This document shows positions 13,965 through 27,013 of a DNA stretch of 64,000 nucleotides, in pieces. The stretch is from Psoroptes ovis. Taxonomy: Eukaryota > Arthropoda > Arachnida > Sarcoptiformes > Psoroptidae. The DNA is taken from assembly GCA_002943765.1 (NCBI GenBank), contig PQWQ01000006.1, positions 868,001 through 932,000 on the forward strand, given 5' to 3'. The notes under the pieces were generated by a model. The model was not told where the DNA came from, searched no databases, and saw only the letters and a list, made by a program, of their open reading frames with translations. A program made the position numbers and the translations under genes. The stretch's first letter is position 1, and every line of letters begins with the position of its first letter.

Positions 13965-14645
13965 TATACTTATATTCCATTGAAGGAAAATGATAAATTC
14001 TGAATTCAGTACAAAATATCAATATAAATTTTATTATTATAAAACATTTGTACTCATTCATCATTAGCATCTATAATTAAGACACCAAGTATCCATCCTT
14101 GAATTTTCTAATGATCATCAAACGATTCTTTTTCAATTCATTCTTCAATAATCTATGATTGTTATCAGAGCGATTATTATAAAATTATAATTAATTGATT
14201 ACCTAGCATGAATTTCCACTGAAATTTTGTTTAAATGTGTGTTTCCAAATTCATTGTTCAAAAATTGGAAAAAAATGAAAAATCTATCATTCAAATCCTA
14301 TTATAATATTATAATTCATTCATTTTTCATTTCATTTTAACATTTTGTAAAATTATAGAAAGACTTGAAAGCATTCTAATTTGTAAATTTTCCTTTTTTT
14401 CTTTTATTTTGTTTGTTTATCATCATTTTATAATTCATCTATCATTATCGATTCTACGTGATTTTCAAATAAAAATTACAAAAAATGAATTTTTTCTCAC
14501 GAAATTTTTCTTCTACCTTGGTCCTAGTGTTTATGAATTTTTCATGGAAAAAACGAAACAAAAACATTTTTTTACTCTGTTTTTATTTCAATTGGCGCAA
14601 TTTTTTTGTTTAAAATTCATAGTTTTTTCCTACAAACCATAAATT
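13965..14645 (+). other. RYBP 3' UTR / XPC promoter interval
   Basis: 681 bases, AT-rich, between two genes in the same direction. The open frame at 14409-14642 is Phe-rich and unlike any family. No repeat or RNA gene seen. Confidence 0.4.
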
Positions 14646-17009
14646 ATGGCTCCAACAACTAGATCAAGTTTAAAAAATATTGAAAATAAAAAACTCACGC
14701 ACACTACTCCTTCGAAGAATAATAAGGCTACAAAAAAGACCGTAGCAAAAAAATATCCATCAAGCAATAAAAAAGCTAAATTAGTGAAAACAAGTGATGA
14801 TATTTTCGATGATGAAATTGAAGATCAAAATGATGATAAAAATGATTCTGATTTTGATCCTAAAGATATTTCAGAAGATGAAATATTTGATGATGATAAT
14901 GTCGATGATGATGAAGAATAGCCTGTCATCACAGATTCAGATAATGATTTTGATGATGTGAAAAAAAATTCCAAGACATCCAAAACAAATAAATCAGCAG
15001 TGAAAACAAATAAAAAAGAATCGAATCCGACTAAGAGACGAAAAATAGTGAAAAAAGAGAAGAGCAAATCAGATAAATCAGTTAAAGATGAAAAAATCAC
15101 TGAAAACCATAGTGTTAATGATGATAATGACAGTAATGATGATGATTGGGAAGAAGTCGAAGATATTGGAACCTATAAAAATGAAAATGATGAATTCAAT
15201 CCAGATGACTATAATCCAGAAATACCTGATCAATTGAAAATATCGTTCGGTAATCAAAACGGCGGAAAAAATAAACAAGATAAGAAGAGTAAACATTGGA
15301 AATGGGTGAGACAATGTGTTCGTATTGATATGAACAAAATGCGTAAACGTGATCAAATAAATGCACATAAAGCCCATTTATTATTGTCAATATATCGTTT
15401 ACAATATTTAAACAAAATAATTAATGATGATCTACTCAAAGCATTAATAATGTCTACAGATTTTTACACCAAGCAAATGGTTAAGAAATCACCGAAATCA
15501 CTGTCATCTCTATTGAATGATTTAGAAAATTTTATCGAAAATTTCCGTGAACATTTTTCTGTCATAATAAAAAAAGATTCCAAAAAAAGTACCGATAAAA
15601 CATCGCTATCAAAAGAATTGATAAAAGCATTTGAAACTAAAAAAATTTCATGTCAATTGATTTATAATATAATCATCATTAAAATATTGCGTACGTTAAA
15701 TTTTAATGTTCGTCTATGTTATGTATTATGTCCAGTGCCGATTAAAGCGTTAAATTTATTATCAGCAAAAACGAAATTCCAAAAAAATAAATCCGAACCA
15801 TTATTAGGTGCTGAAAAGCCTAAAATTCAAGAATCAAGTTGTTATTGGATTGAAATATTTGATTCGAAAAATAAAAAATGGAAAAGTATTGATATTCATA
15901 ATGAAATTTATGGTAATGATGATAATGATAGTTCAACTTCTGCCATGAAAATCGCGTCGATTAGAAAAAAACAAATTTCATTCATATCTTATGTATTTGC
16001 CATTGATAATAATGGCTATATTTCTGATGTAACTCAACGTTATTGTCAACAATGGTTCAGTCGCAATCGTTTGAAAAATCGTATCGATAGTACTCTTGTA
16101 GCTGATGATGACGATGATGATGATGATGACTGTGACAATGATAGTGATTGGTTGCGTAAAACATTGAAACCATTTAAATATCCAATTGATTCTGTTGAAT
16201 CAAAAGCAGATCAAAATGAGTTCGATAAACAATTGAAGAATATTGAATTTCCTAAACATCGTTCAAGTTATAAAGATCATCCTGTGTTTGTATTGGAAAA
16301 AGATTTATTACAATATCAAGCATTGTATCCGCCAAATCCACCAACATTAGGCTTCATCAATGATGAACCAATATATTCACGTGATTGTGTGCATTTGTTG
16401 AAATCACGTGAACGTTGGTTAAATAATGCACGTGTTGTGAAATTGAATGAAACACCATATAAAATTATTAAATCAAGATTTAAACGTAAAAGAAGATCTT
16501 CATCGTCATCATCATCAATTATGATAGATTTCAATAAAAAGAATGGCGATGGTAATAATGAACCCGATCGAGATGAATTAGAATTATTTGGCCGATGGCA
16601 AACTGAACCATATGAACCACCTGTTGCAACCAATGGTCTAGTACCTAGAAACGCATATGGTAATGTTGATTTGTTCAAGAAATGCATGCTTCCAAAAGGC
16701 ACAAAATTGATCGAATCGAAGCCATTTATAGAAAAATTAGCATATCGTTTAAATATTGATTGTGCACCTGCAATTGTAGGTTTTGGATATAAAAAACATC
16801 CAACTCGAATTACGTTTGGACCGAAAATCGGTGGATATGTCGTTTGTGAAGAATTTTATGATAAGTTAATGAAAGAATACGAAAATTTCCGTAAAGAACA
16901 AGAAAACCGTGAAAAATTGGCGAAAGAAAAAAAAATATATGGAAATTGGCGTCGCCTAATCCGTAGTGTAATTATTCGGCATAACCTTAGAATTAAATAC
17001 GGTTCATAG
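14646..17009 (+). CDS. XPC: XPC/Rad4 nucleotide-excision-repair protein, with internal in-frame TAG
   Basis: Damage sensor of global-genome nucleotide excision repair; binds distorted DNA and recruits TFIIH. One uninterrupted frame of 787 codons, except for TAG at 14919-14921 (codon 92). Landmarks after the stop: an acidic patch DDDWEEVEDIG like the human NDWEEVEEL; transglutaminase-like domain with SCYWIEIFDSKNKKWKSIDI and YVFAIDNNGYISDVTQRY; BHD1 with HPVFVLEKDL and IYSRDCVHLLKSRERWL (about codon 545 on); BHD2/BHD3 with LFGRWQTEPYEPPVATNG and LAYRLNIDCAPAIVGFGY; C-terminal GNWRRLIRSVIIRHNLRIKYG. The segment before the TAG (MAPTTRSSLKN, Lys-rich then acidic) looks like a genuine XPC N-terminus and continues in the same frame. 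If the stop is real, the next in-frame ATG is at 15330. See findings. Confidence 0.9.
14919..14921 (+). other. In-frame TAG within the XPC reading frame
   Basis: The frame is open on both sides: acidic codons before it (GAT GAT GAA GAA) and acidic codons after it (ACA GAT TCA GAT AAT GAT). It could be a sequencing error, a null or truncating allele, a read-through codon, or the end of a weak in-frame intron (GTGAAA at 14784 to AAG AATAG at 14921, 138 bases, phase 0). Confidence 0.85.
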
Positions 17010-18563
17010 GCGTCATTTTGGTTGCTTATTTTATTATTTTTCTAATATAATTAAAAATTCATCCTGAAATTTAATTTTTTAAATTTTTAATTAAACAATT
17101 TTATTTGAAGAAAACCTTTTTATTTATTTAATTTTCGTAATTTTAATTATTGAAAACACGAATCAGTTGATTGGGCGTTCAATTTTTATTTTTTGAGAAA
17201 CAAGGTTAAAAAAATAGACCAATTCTTGTTTAGTTATAAATTCAATATTTGATTTTTTCTATGAAAAATGAGCTTTTAATATCACGCATAACTGTAAGAG
17301 TTTTTTCTGACCAAAAAACCCAATCAACTTAAAAACGAACATCATCAATTCGTTTCTCTTTCGAGAAAATTTCGATCCGTTTGACAAGTTTCATTTGATA
17401 TCGAATCGTTATCTTAATATACTGAAATAAATTTGACATTTTATTTGCTTTTTTTTGCCTTGTTTTCTTTGTCATTTGAATACGAAAACAAAAACAACTG
17501 AGTATTGTATTATCGTTTTTAAATTTTTTTTTTTTTTTTTTTGATAATAAAAAAAACTCACAGGTAATTTAATTATCGAATGAGAAGATGAAAATAATTT
17601 CATCTTAATTTTCATTTTATTTTTTATTCATTTCTTTGATAAGATTTGAATTATCTTTTGAATTTTTCTTTATTTTTTTGAAATGTGTTATCTAAGAATG
17701 TATGAATGAGATCAATTGATAATTGATAGAAATAATTGCCCAAAATAAAATTCAAGAAAAACATTTGCCATTAGAATATTTTGTCATTTGTTTTTTGTTT
17801 CTTAATTATTCATTCCCAATGATTATTTTCAATTATTGTAAAATTTGAAGTTTTCAAAAAAAAGCAAAGGAAAAATAGATATCCATAAACAGCGTGGGTT
17901 ATTTATATAGATTTTTGGTCAATTGAAATTGATTTTGAATGGAAATTTTATATTCAAATAATTGAAAATAATTACCAATTATTATAATCTAATTAATTCA
18001 AAAAAAAAACAAGTCAAGTGCATCATTTTGTCATTGTGATTTCATGCATTACCGCAATGCGAAATTTGGTCACTATTTTTATAAATTTTTTATTAATGTT
18101 TTTCGTGCATCATAATAATAATGATTATACATGTAAATAAAAGAATTAATAATTGAAAAATTAAAAATTTACATTTAAGGTGTTTTCAATTCTATAATTT
18201 GCCGCAGCATAAAGGAAAATTTACGCATGTTACCTATTGAAAAATATATGCCAATGAATATAATTAAAGATGGGACACAACAGACAAAACCAAAGGGGAA
18301 GGGGGAATGAATTATTTTTTTTAGGATAAAAACGCTGAAATTCAAACCAAAAAATATTCATTTGATCTTGTCTTGAATTTAAGAAAAACAAATTGACAAA
18401 AGTTTCCAATTTCAATTGATAATTTTTTTCAATTTGAAATTCGCCGTAAAAAATTATCATTTTCTGTTTGTGAATGTGTGCCAGTGTGTCTTTTTCTTGA
18501 AATTTTTAAAATTTGTGAATTTGATATTATTTAATTCATTTGATTACATCAATAATAATAACA
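17010..18563. other. Intergenic, XPC 3' side and tachykinin upstream
   Basis: 1.55 kb of AT-rich DNA without supported genes. Holds a 19-base T run at 17524-17542. The open frame at 18230-18460 (minus) has no family resemblance. Confidence 0.4.
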
Positions 18564-19180
18564 ATGAAAGGAATCCAATTTTTGATATATTCAATATTAT
18601 TACTATCATCAATTTCGATAATTTATTCAATCGATCCCAATGATATACTATCGATGAAGAAAATTAAATTACAAAATAGTAATAATAATCCTAATAATAA
18701 TGATAATCCCAATGAAAACTCCAATAATGAATTTGGTGACAATAGTAATGTCAATAATAATAGTAATATGATTGAAATATCTCCAGACAATTGGTTATAT
18801 ATTCCTGAAAGTATGAATAATCATTATTTTCATGAAAAATTAAATGTGAGTTTGTCTTAGAATCATTTATTTCCTTAATTTCTTTTTCATGGTCGTTTCA
18901 ATCTTTTAATTGAATGTTTTTTCTCACATTTTTTCATGATTAGCGAAAATTATTACTTCGTCGATTATTATCACAATTAAATTCAAATGGTGGAGCATTT
19001 TTCGACAAAGAAAAACGAGAGGATGATATTCCACCAGGATTCATTGGTGTTCGTGGCCGACGTTTACCGCCACCTCAATACTTGCAAGATTATCGAGCAT
19101 TCGTACCGTTAGTACCGATAAATCAGAAAAAAGATGCACCAAGCATTTACAAAGATGGATTTTTAGGAGTTCGTGGATGA
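18564..19180 (+). CDS. Tachykinin-related peptide precursor, 172 aa
   Basis: Secreted neuropeptide prohormone. Exons 18564-18845 and 18944-19180 (98-bp intron, phase 0). The ATG at 18564 opens a signal peptide (MKGIQFLIYSILLLSSISII, then YSIDP). An Asn-rich spacer follows. The second exon carries two copies of the FxGxR-Gly motif of arthropod tachykinins: PPGFIGVRG followed by the dibasic RR, and YKDGFLGVRG directly before the stop. After cleavage at KR/RR/KK and amidation, the predicted products end in GFIGVRamide and GFLGVRamide; the second would start at DAPSIYKDGF after the KK at the end of the linker. Most insect precursors hold five or more copies, so two is few. The identification rests on the peptide motif, the processing sites and the signal peptide. 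Confidence 0.93.
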
Positions 19181-19692
19181 AATTTGCCATGTTTTGAATC
19201 AATCATCAATAATTGATCATTATTCAATCATCATCACCATTGTCATCATCATTAGTCATTCAACTAATTATTTAAAATTAAAATACACATTTTTTGTCCA
19301 ATTTGAATTACATTCAATTTCAAATGACAAAATTTAAACATTTGCTTCTATTAAAAATTTTATGAGCATCAAAGAATCTTATTAAATTATCAATCACAAT
19401 CTAAGAAATAGGCAAACATGATACAAAATATACCTCGAAATTAATAAATAAAATTTATCAAAAAATATTTCTTTGTGTGCACTCCATTATATTTGTGAAA
19501 ATTCAACCAAATTTTAATTTATAAAAAAATTCAAATTTCCCGCTACTTTTATGTCATTGTATCGATGAACGGCACGAAAAAATAATTTTAAAAAAATGAT
19601 AAATAAATTTTTGTTTTGATTAAAATAATTTCGAAAAAATTTCATCTTTTTAGCTCTGCTAATCTTAATTGGTCATTTGATCAGTTTCGGTG
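19181..19692 (+). other. Tachykinin 3' UTR / VPS11 promoter
   Basis: 512 bases without coding sequence; AATAAATAAAA near 19443-19450 offers a polyadenylation signal for the neuropeptide transcript. Nothing else recognised. Confidence 0.4.
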
Positions 19693-22600
19693 ATGGCTTT
19701 TCTTCAGGTATCGACAAAGATAAATTTATCAAAAAATTTTCCTTTTTAAAAAATATTTTTTTCGTTTTTATCATTGTTTCTTTAAGTGGAGGCGTTTTAA
19801 TTTTTTTGAAAAAGAAATTCTTAGTGAATCGAACGATTTGTTAATCGAATTGGCCAAAGTAAATTTTTCAATAAATTTATGGATTACTAATTGTTCATTC
19901 GATTGCTTCCTATTTTTTTCAGTCATGTCAAATTACATGCTCATCGTCTGGACAAGGCTACTTGATTCTTGGCGATAGTCTTGGTATTATAAGCTTTGTT
20001 ACACGTCAACATTCAATTTCATCATTTTCAGCTTATCAAATTGCTGTCACACATTGTAAAAGTATAAAAACATCTTCGATGACATCAACAAACAATTCAT
20101 CATCATCAACAAATGGTTCAAAATCAAATTTTTATCTTATTACAATAGGCACAGATAGTGAAGATTTGATTCCAATATTAAAAATATGGGCGATTAATGA
20201 AAATCACATTCGCACAAATAAACCATCATTATCAACCTCTAATTCTGTTATTGATTCATCCACAGAAATATCCACAGAAATTTCATCGAATAATTCAATT
20301 TCATCAGCAAATGCAGCATCGGACAATCCATTAGCAAAATGTGTTCGAACTTTGAAACTTTGCTGTCAAAACACAGCCATATCGCAATTATCATCATTGC
20401 GGTTACATGCAATGGTCACAGCATTAGATGTACTTGGTGATTCAATGTTGGCAATCGGTTTTAATGATGGACATTGTCTGTTAATAAAAGGTGAATTGAT
20501 CAGAGATCGTGACAGAAATCTGCGTATAAAATTATTGGAAGTATCACAAAATGATTCTGTAACGAATGTTTCATTTGCCACAAATTTGCGTACAATAAAC
20601 AAGCCTTCCAAAATATTTCGTGTTTCATCCGGTGAAAATGTTCGGCAATTCGTAACTTTATTTATATCGACTAGAAAGGAAATTTGCTCATATAATGTTA
20701 CAAGTACCGGTCGAGACAAAGATCATTCCGATGAAAAGTTTTTATTGGATGCTTTCGGCTGTGAAATTGGTGCGAGTTGTTTGAAATGTGATCCCAAAAA
20801 GTTGGATTCCATACAATTTATTGTCGGAAGAAAAGATGCTATTTATTTTTATAATATTGATGGCCGTGGACCATGTTTAGCATATGAAGGTCAAAAATTA
20901 TTTTTAACTTGGTTTCGAAATTATTTAGTCGTGATCACATCAAACGATCATTCTAATTTGCCAAGAATTGAGCAAAAAAAATCCCGAATCATGAATGAGC
21001 AACAAGATTCATTATTACAATCGCCTACGACATCATCATCAATGAATATTGATGTCAATAAAACATCTCAGCAGCAATCTGTATCAACCAACCCGAATCC
21101 TAATCTAATTACCATCTATGATATTGGACAAAAATTCATTGCTTATTCATGTCCGTTACCAGCTATAAGTCAATTGATATCAGAATGGAATGAATTACAT
21201 GCTATCACAATGGATGGTCGTGTTATCATATTCAAAGAGTGTGATATTCAAACGAAATTAGAAATTTTATTCAAAAAGAATCAATTTTCATTGGCAATAG
21301 ATTTAGCACGCACGCAAACATTTAGTCAAGATGTATTAGCCGATATGTTCAAACAGTATGGAGATCATTTGTATCAAAGCGGTGATTTTGACGAAGCAAT
21401 AAAACAATATTGTCAAACATTAGGTTATCTCGAACCTTCATATGTGATAAGAAAATTTTTAGATTTGCAACGTATACATAATTTGACATCATATTTACAG
21501 GAAATACATAAAAGAGATTTAGCTACTGAAGATCATACAACATTGCTAATAAATTGCTATGTAAAATTGAAAGATGAAACAAAATTGAATGAATTTTTGC
21601 GGTCATCAGATTTAGTGTTCGATGTTGAAATTGCAATACGTGTATTACGGCAAGCTGGTTATTATGATAATGCAATAATGTTGGCAAAGAAAAATCGTCG
21701 ATATGATTCATATTTTTCAATACTATTAGAAGATAAATCTGATTCATGCACTGTTTTGAATTCGTTCAATGAGATGATAAATGAAAGTGAAGATAATTAT
21801 CCAATTGTTGGACGATATCTGCGGAAATTCGGCCGTATGTTAATGGCAGACGAACCAAATAAAAGTACTGAATTACTGAAAAAATTGTGTTTATTTTATT
21901 TGAAAAAGTCTCTATCATATCATCAGCAAAAAATTGAAAATGATAAGACTAAAGATTCAGATTCAAAAAGTTTAGGTTAGTGCTAAAAAAAGCTTAGATT
22001 AATTAAATTTTTATCAGATTAAATTCATCTATATTTTTTTACCAACCATTTAATCAGATGTCTTAACCGATTTGGTTGCTGATAATGATTTGAAACTTAA
22101 GATAGAGATAGAACAGAACCGTCCAGAGAAATATTTACATATTTTTTTGAATAATCATTTGAAAATGATTGAATTCTTAGAATTCATCATTGATAAGTGG
22201 AAATCATTACAACAAAATTATAATAATCATTCGGAGAAAGATGATGATAGTAATCAAATAAAAATAAGAATACCAATCGAAATAAGCAACACTTTATTAG
22301 AAATGTATATGCATTCATATAAAAATGAAATTCAAGATGACGGTTTAGCCGAAAACAATTATAAAATAATGGCATTTTTAAAAGATCAGAATTCAAATTA
22401 TGATATTAAAAAAGCAATGATATTATGTCAAATGTCAAATTTTGTACCCGGTATTCTATATTTATATGAAAAATCACAAATGTATAAACAAATATTATCA
22501 CATTACACACAATGCAATGATCATATTGGTGTAATGAATACATGTAAAAAATATGCCGACCAACAATGCCATAAATTATGGATCGAAGCATTACAATATT

Positions 22601-23365
22601 TTGCTGAAATTTATGATGATAATCAAAAAGATAATTTATTATTTGTTCTTGAAAGTAAGCATGAAAATCAATATGAATTTTTTCGAATAATTTTATTCTC
22701 AATTTTATGAAGAAATTGAAGAACATCAATTATTACCACCACTGATGGTGATTGAAATCATTTCGAAACCAGGTAAAGTTACGCTTGGAGTTTGCCGTGA
22801 TTATATCATGAAATGGATCAAAAAACAAAAAGAACAAATCGATCAAAATGAACAATTAATATCGGAATATCGTAATGAATGTGAACAAATCAATAAACAC
22901 ATTGATGATATTTTGAATAAACCGAAAATATTTCAAGCAACAAAATGTACAGCTTGTTCACATGTATTAGAATTGCCATCAATACATTTCATGTGTAATC
23001 ATTCATTTCATTTGACTTGTTTTGAAAGTTACATTACTGATAATGATCAAGAATGTCCGAGTTGTTTGCAAGAGAATAGGTATGTTTGTTTAATTATTTA
23101 TTTATTTTTTTGATATAATCATTTAGTTTATCAAATAATTAAAAATTTTATCTGATTCAATTTTTTCCAAAATATTTGCAGAAAAATTCTAAACGAAATC
23201 AGCATGTTTGATAATGTAAAAAATGTCAATGAATTATTTCAAAAAGAATTAATGAATTGTCATGGTGATCCGTTTGATGTCATTGCTAAATATTGTAGCC
23301 AGGGCTTATTCAATCCATTGACAGTCATCACCGACGATGGTATCATACAATCGTCTAAAAATTGA
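19693..23365 (+). CDS. VPS11: VPS11, HOPS/CORVET core subunit, 1095 aa
   Basis: Core subunit of the endosomal/lysosomal tethering complexes HOPS and CORVET. Six exons: 19693-19707 (only MAFLQ), 19787-19858, 19923-21975, 22058-22654, 22713-23079, 23182-23365. The first join gives MAFLQWRRFNFFEKE, almost the vertebrate N-terminus. The beta-propeller region includes RGPCLAYEGQKLFLTWFRNY; the alpha-solenoid includes QTKLEILFKKNQFSLAIDLA, YGDHLYQSGDFDEAIKQY, LEPSYVIRKFLDLQRIHNLT and VLRQAGYYDNAIMLAKK. The C-terminal RING-H2 is CTACSHVLELPSIHFMCNHS then FHLTCFESY and CPSC (from about residue 991). It is longer than human VPS11 (941 aa) through Ser/Asn-rich insertions. The 58-bp fourth intron restores VLEKIEEHQLLPPLMVIEII, matching the family. 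Confidence 0.95.
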
Positions 23366-26300
23366 TTGATTATTTAAAAAAATGAATCGATTTATCAATC
23401 AAATCAATCAAGATTTAAATTTGTCTACGAAATTCTTTTTTTTTTTCTTTTCACCAATTAATTTGATAATAAAATATAATTGAAAATGTCAAACTGATTT
23501 ATGATTCGATTGCCTTTGCTTTTCCGATTAAAAATAGAATTTTCAATCATCTAACATCAAAAAAAATCCATCTTTATATCAAATGATAAATAGAAAAAAA
23601 AATCAAATTTCCATTAGCACGTATCATCGCATCATTTTTTTTGCGCGTGCCAAAATTTTTCATTTTATTTAGCCATGTAAAACATTTATGTACAATTTAG
23701 ATATGAACAATGTCAAAAAAAAAAATACATCTGGCAAAATCAGATTATGTTTTCATTTCTATCTCGATCATTTGAATTTTCATATGAAAAAAAAATCGTT
23801 TGATCAATTCTTTGTTTCTAAGCAAACAAAAAATTTACAACGAACATTTATTAATGTTTATAATGATTGAAATAATGAGGCGCAATAATTTTTGAATTTA
23901 TGCCAAAATAATTATTAGATTATTATTGCTACTGTTGTTGGTGCTGACGTTGTTAGTGGTATAATCAATTAATATTGATTTTGATCTAAATAAATGTTAA
24001 AACAGTTTTATTTGATTGATTGATTGACTGTTTGATATTATTATATGAATTATTATCAAATGCCATTTTTTTCATTTTTTCTTTTTCTATCTTTCTGTCT
24101 CTTTGATTTTTGTGATTCAATTTATTTATTTATTTGTTCATCAATGAGTAATATTCATTGTCAATGTTGAGGTTTCCAATTTGATAAAAATTTTTATAAA
24201 TTTTATTTGCTGATCTTATGGCGGGCTTAATATCCTTGTAGATATATTTTCCAGATTTTTGTTTTAAAGAAGAAATATTCAAATAAATCAATGTAATCGA
24301 AAAGTAAAAAAACTGTTGAAATTAAGGAAAAAAAGTGTATTTCGCATATTGAAAATTCATGACTGACAATTGACATTTTATGATGCCATTTTTAATCGTT
24401 ATGAAATGAATAATTCAGCTATGATTGAATTCTGATAATCATTACTAATAATAGTAATTAGACGATGCGCGGTCAAATAATTGCAGCGTTTTATTAATGG
24501 ACAATATGTTTTTCTTCCGTTGAAAATTTTCGAAAATTCATGATATATTAAATGAAATATCAAAATTAGTATTACTTTGAATCATATTTGAACTTAATAT
24601 TGGTCTTTTAATGCTGACGACTGATTTTTTTAAAGAAAATTTTAAAATGCCATAATTATAAATTTATCTAATAATTTATGATTATTTATCGATGATTTGA
24701 TAATCGAAATGGTGATTCTCCAAAATTCATCAATCAATTGACTTTGGAATTTCATTAAAAAATGATGAATTATCTAATCATATCATCAATGGTTGGTTTT
24801 TGATTACTTACCAGTTTCGATCATCCAATTCAAATTTTTGATATATTCGTTTATTCATCAACATCACAACACGAGATATATTTTTTGTTTGTCAATCAAA
24901 TGATCTCACAATAATGATAAATTGTATTCGGACAAAAGTCGTCATCAATTTCGAGAAAACACCATTATTGTAAAATTTTGACAAGTCCATATTACTCTGC
25001 ATGTGATTTAATCATATGCGAAATTGGTTAAAATTCAACTACTCAACCCGAAAACAATGAAATACCCTTAAAAATTTTGTTTATTTACCAGAAAAAAATT
25101 CAAATAAAAATTTTGGCATTAACTTATCATTCAATGATAATCGATTAATGATCATCATTATTCCCAATTTATTCACGAGAAAATCATATTGGACAGATGT
25201 CATCAAACTTTTTTTATTTTTCTTCAACTTTGAAATTTCTGACTAACTTCAAATTTTCAATAATCACAAGAAAAAATCATTCAACATTTTTTCAGTATTT
25301 TTTTTTTGCTCAAATTCAAATCACTTCAAACCATCTCATTAATATCGATTGATGAAATGACAACATTTTCATTCATATTTAAAAACATATGATTAGATTA
25401 CTTAATATTGATCATGATGAGTTTCTACGTTTATTCGATCCATTTCTTGCAATAGATTTTGTTTATGACTATTTGTTTATTCCAAAATGAAGATTTTTTC
25501 CCTATCAATTAATTGAATGATGATTGTTTTATATGATATCATGTTTTTGGCTTCATTATCTGGTGATTTTGGAAATTCATCGGAATTGTTAATATGTCAA
25601 AAAAAAAACAAAATTAAAGACTTGAAACAAAATTGAAATATTGATAATCTTTCTTGGTTATATTATTGGAGATTTTCATCTAAATCTGGCATATAGATAG
25701 ATTGAAAAATTCATGAATTGATTCATATCAATTTTACCCGTCATTGTTATGATAATCTTGGCGAAAAAATCATCTCAAACTGACCGGCTTAAAAAAATCC
25801 CTCTTCACCCGAAATATTTCTAGAAAAACCTACAGTTTTTATTTGGTCGATCCAAATGTAGAATTAACGAGTGTAATAATTATATTAATTATAATATAAT
25901 TATTATAATAATTAATTACAATCCTTTCATTTGAGTATTTAATAAGTTGTATTATAACTTATTTTGGATATACTTTTGTATTTTGTGATTAAAGTTTTTA
26001 TTATTTTTTTGATTTATTCACTTCGTATTATATTATACTATTTATATATTTGGTGGCAGAGGCAAACTATGGCCAACAACAATAATAATGATCAAAACAA
26101 TCCAATTTTGAATCAAAATCATAATTCGAGAAAAAAACGGTGAAAAAAGAGGTATGAAAAAATAGCATTTAAATATAATAAATATTTGAAATCATAATTG
26201 ACAAAACACCAGTCTTTTATGTAATTGATGGAAAAGAAAAAATTAAATAATATTGCAATCTCTTGTGTGTTTGATTGCATTTATTCATTATTTTTGTTGA

Positions 26301-27013
26301 TATCTTCATTATAATCATGTTCATATGACCAAAATCGATTCATATTTTTTCAATATATCAATGATTTGATCTTTTATTTTTGGCTTGGTTTCTTTATTTG
26401 ATTATATATTTTATTTTTCATTTTTCTCCGTATTTTCTTCATATCTCTTTTGCAAATAATGAAAGAAAATAAAAAAAATTGATAGAGATTTACCACATTT
26501 TCAAGAGATTTGATTAGAAATTATTTTTGTTGTTGTTGTTGATGTTGGATGGTTCAGTCAAAAATTTAAAAATAAAAGGTTTTTCTTCATTTTTGTTATC
26601 TTTTTTATTTATATTGTTTTTTTCCCATTTTTTCTTACACGCCTCATTTTATCATTTTCTATTGATAATGCTGCTGATGCTACTGATTTATGATAAATAA
26701 TAATCTAAATTCAAATGGAAGAAACAAAAAGAAAATTGATGATATTTTTTTTAGATTTGCGATTTTTTCCATGCCAAAGTATAAATACTGATGGTAAATT
26801 CTCAAATGATAATAAAAATATATTTAAGTTATTGTGGTTCAAGAATTGAAACAATTTGAAATTGCAAATTTTAGCTTCAAAATACGATTTTCGCGTTCAA
26901 TCAAAATTATTACATTAATTGACTTTTCACATAAAATGATTTAATCATTATTTGAATTATATTCAAAGAAAACATATTCAACGACATCGGCGACAGAATC
27001 AACATCTACAAAA
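23366..27013. other. Gene-poor intergenic stretch, 3.6 kb
   Basis: AT-rich and without supported genes, apart from a possible LTR-element fragment at 25872-26143, listed separately. The frame at 23688-23870 lacks any family features. AATAAA at about 23467-23472 may end the VPS11 transcript. Confidence 0.4.
25872..26143 (+). mobile_element. Possible 5' fragment of an LTR retrotransposon
   Basis: Starts TGTAATAATTATATTAATTA within a near-palindromic AT segment (25872-25920). At 26051 comes TGGTGGCAGAGGC, which has the form of a tRNA primer-binding site (TGG pairs with the CCA end), followed at 26069 by an ATG that opens a 24-codon Asn-rich frame (MANNNNNDQNNP) ended by TGA at 26141. Layout LTR-PBS-gag start is suggestive. 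No second LTR or further gag/pol was seen, so this would be a decayed remnant. Confidence 0.25.

Noticed and set aside
14794..14921. 128-base intron in XPC from GTGATG to AATAG
   Set aside because: Would remove the TAG but shifts the frame into an early stop; only the 138-base alternative from 14784 keeps frame.
14901..14921. 21-base GT..AG segment around the XPC stop
   Set aside because: Far below the size of any animal intron, although it would keep the frame.
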